From an uncultured Blautia sp. (GTDB lineage: Bacteria; Bacillota; Clostridia; Lachnospirales; Lachnospiraceae), in NCBI GenBank assembly GCA_934394545.1, contig CAKRRG010000059.1:1-17428 (forward strand): a DNA stretch of 17,428 nt. The letters are read 5' to 3'. A model generated the notes under the pieces. The model was not told the origin of the DNA. It did not search any database and was given only the letters and a program-made list of their open reading frames with translations. Positions 17,162 through 17,428 of the stretch are shown one piece after another; position 1 is the first letter of the stretch, and each line of letters opens with the position of its first letter. Both the position numbers and the translations under genes were made by a program.

Positions 17162-17428
17162 TTATTCTGCAGCTGGTGCCTCAGCCTCTCCACCCTGCTG
17201 CTCTGCAATCTGATTAAGCACACGAGCAAAGTTGGTGATAGGAGACTGGATGCTTCCAAGCAGTTTGCCGAGAAGCTCTTCTCTGGACGGAACCTGGGAC
17301 AGTGCCTGGATTCCTGCCTGATCGTTGTAGTTACCCTCAACAATACCAGCTACTAATTCAAGTGCCGGATACTGTTTTGCAAATTTAGCAAGGATTCTTG
17401 CAGGAGCAGTAGCGTCTGTTGCAGAAAC
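17162..17428 (-). CDS. rplJ: 50S ribosomal protein L10 (5' part beyond the window)
   Basis: The minus-strand frame from the right edge encodes the last 88 residues, VSATDATAPARILAKFA..., then SREELLGKLLGSIQSPITNF (typical L10 C-terminal region) and ARVLNQIAEQQGG, ending in an Ala/Glu-rich tail and TAA at 17164-17162. L10 is the stalk base that binds 23S rRNA and anchors L7/L12 dimers through its C-terminal helix. About half of the family's usual 165-175 residues are seen; the rest, and any L10 autoregulatory leader, lie off the right edge. The spacing to rplL is 67 nt, consistent with the usual rplJ-rplL pair. Confidence 0.95.
   Translation of the reverse strand, partial: VSATDATAPARILAKFAKQYPALELVAGIVEGNYNDQAGIQALSQVPSREELLGKLLGSIQSPITNFARVLNQIAEQQGGEAEAPAAE

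Noticed and set aside
1..17428. CRISPR array, tRNA, rRNA, riboswitch or prophage genes
   Set aside because: No direct-repeat arrays, cloverleaf-like segments or phage/transposase proteins were recognised on either strand.

Overview
The window is about 17.4 kb of a low-to-mid-GC Firmicute chromosome, most likely a Lachnospiraceae-type Clostridium. The evidence is the form of RpoB (1284 aa), RpoC (1241 aa) and S12, which carries the 13-residue insertion seen in Gram-positive S12, together with consensus sigma-A promoters and strong GGAGG-type ribosome binding sites. Genus cannot be fixed from the sequence alone. Except for one gene at 770-1951, all real genes lie on the minus strand, so the biological order runs from right to left.

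In transcription order: the C-terminal end of rplJ (17428-17162) and complete rplL (17094-16723) finish at a strong intrinsic terminator (16706-16663). Next is an unexpected secreted right-handed beta-helix protein with a C-terminal Ig-like domain (16567-14318), sitting inside the normally compact rplJL-rpoBC block. Two tandem consensus promoters (14281-14253 and 14213-14185) then drive rpoB (14155-10301) and rpoC (10283-6558), which end at another strong terminator (6535-6492). Both polymerase subunits carry long acidic C-terminal tails.

The rpoC-kinase intergenic region (6557-5909) is not empty. It holds a 165-bp near-perfect palindrome (6320-6484) of MITE or structured-RNA type. Abutting it is a decayed fragment of a glutathionyl-hydroquinone-reductase (GST-like) gene (6323-6198). 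A candidate promoter lies at 6063-6035. An apparent three-gene signalling operon follows: a membrane Ser/Thr kinase with a non-PASTA extracellular domain (5908-4172), a PPM/PP2C phosphatase (4138-3335) and an unrecognised 410-aa cytosolic protein (3303-2071). The gaps are 33 and 31 nt, so kinase, phosphatase and third protein are probably co-expressed and may act as sensor, antagonist and target or effector.

A hairpin terminator (1981-2014) separates that operon from the convergent plus-strand gene 770-1951, a membrane-anchored serine hydrolase of class A beta-lactamase fold. This gene is transcribed divergently from the str-operon start, rpsL (S12, 359 to the window edge), which has a perfect TTGACA-17-TATAAT promoter at 499-471. 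In Bacillus-type genomes rpoC and rpsL are separated only by a small L7Ae-like gene; here about 6 kb of accessory signalling and envelope genes lies between them. No tRNA, rRNA, CRISPR array, transposase or prophage gene is visible.
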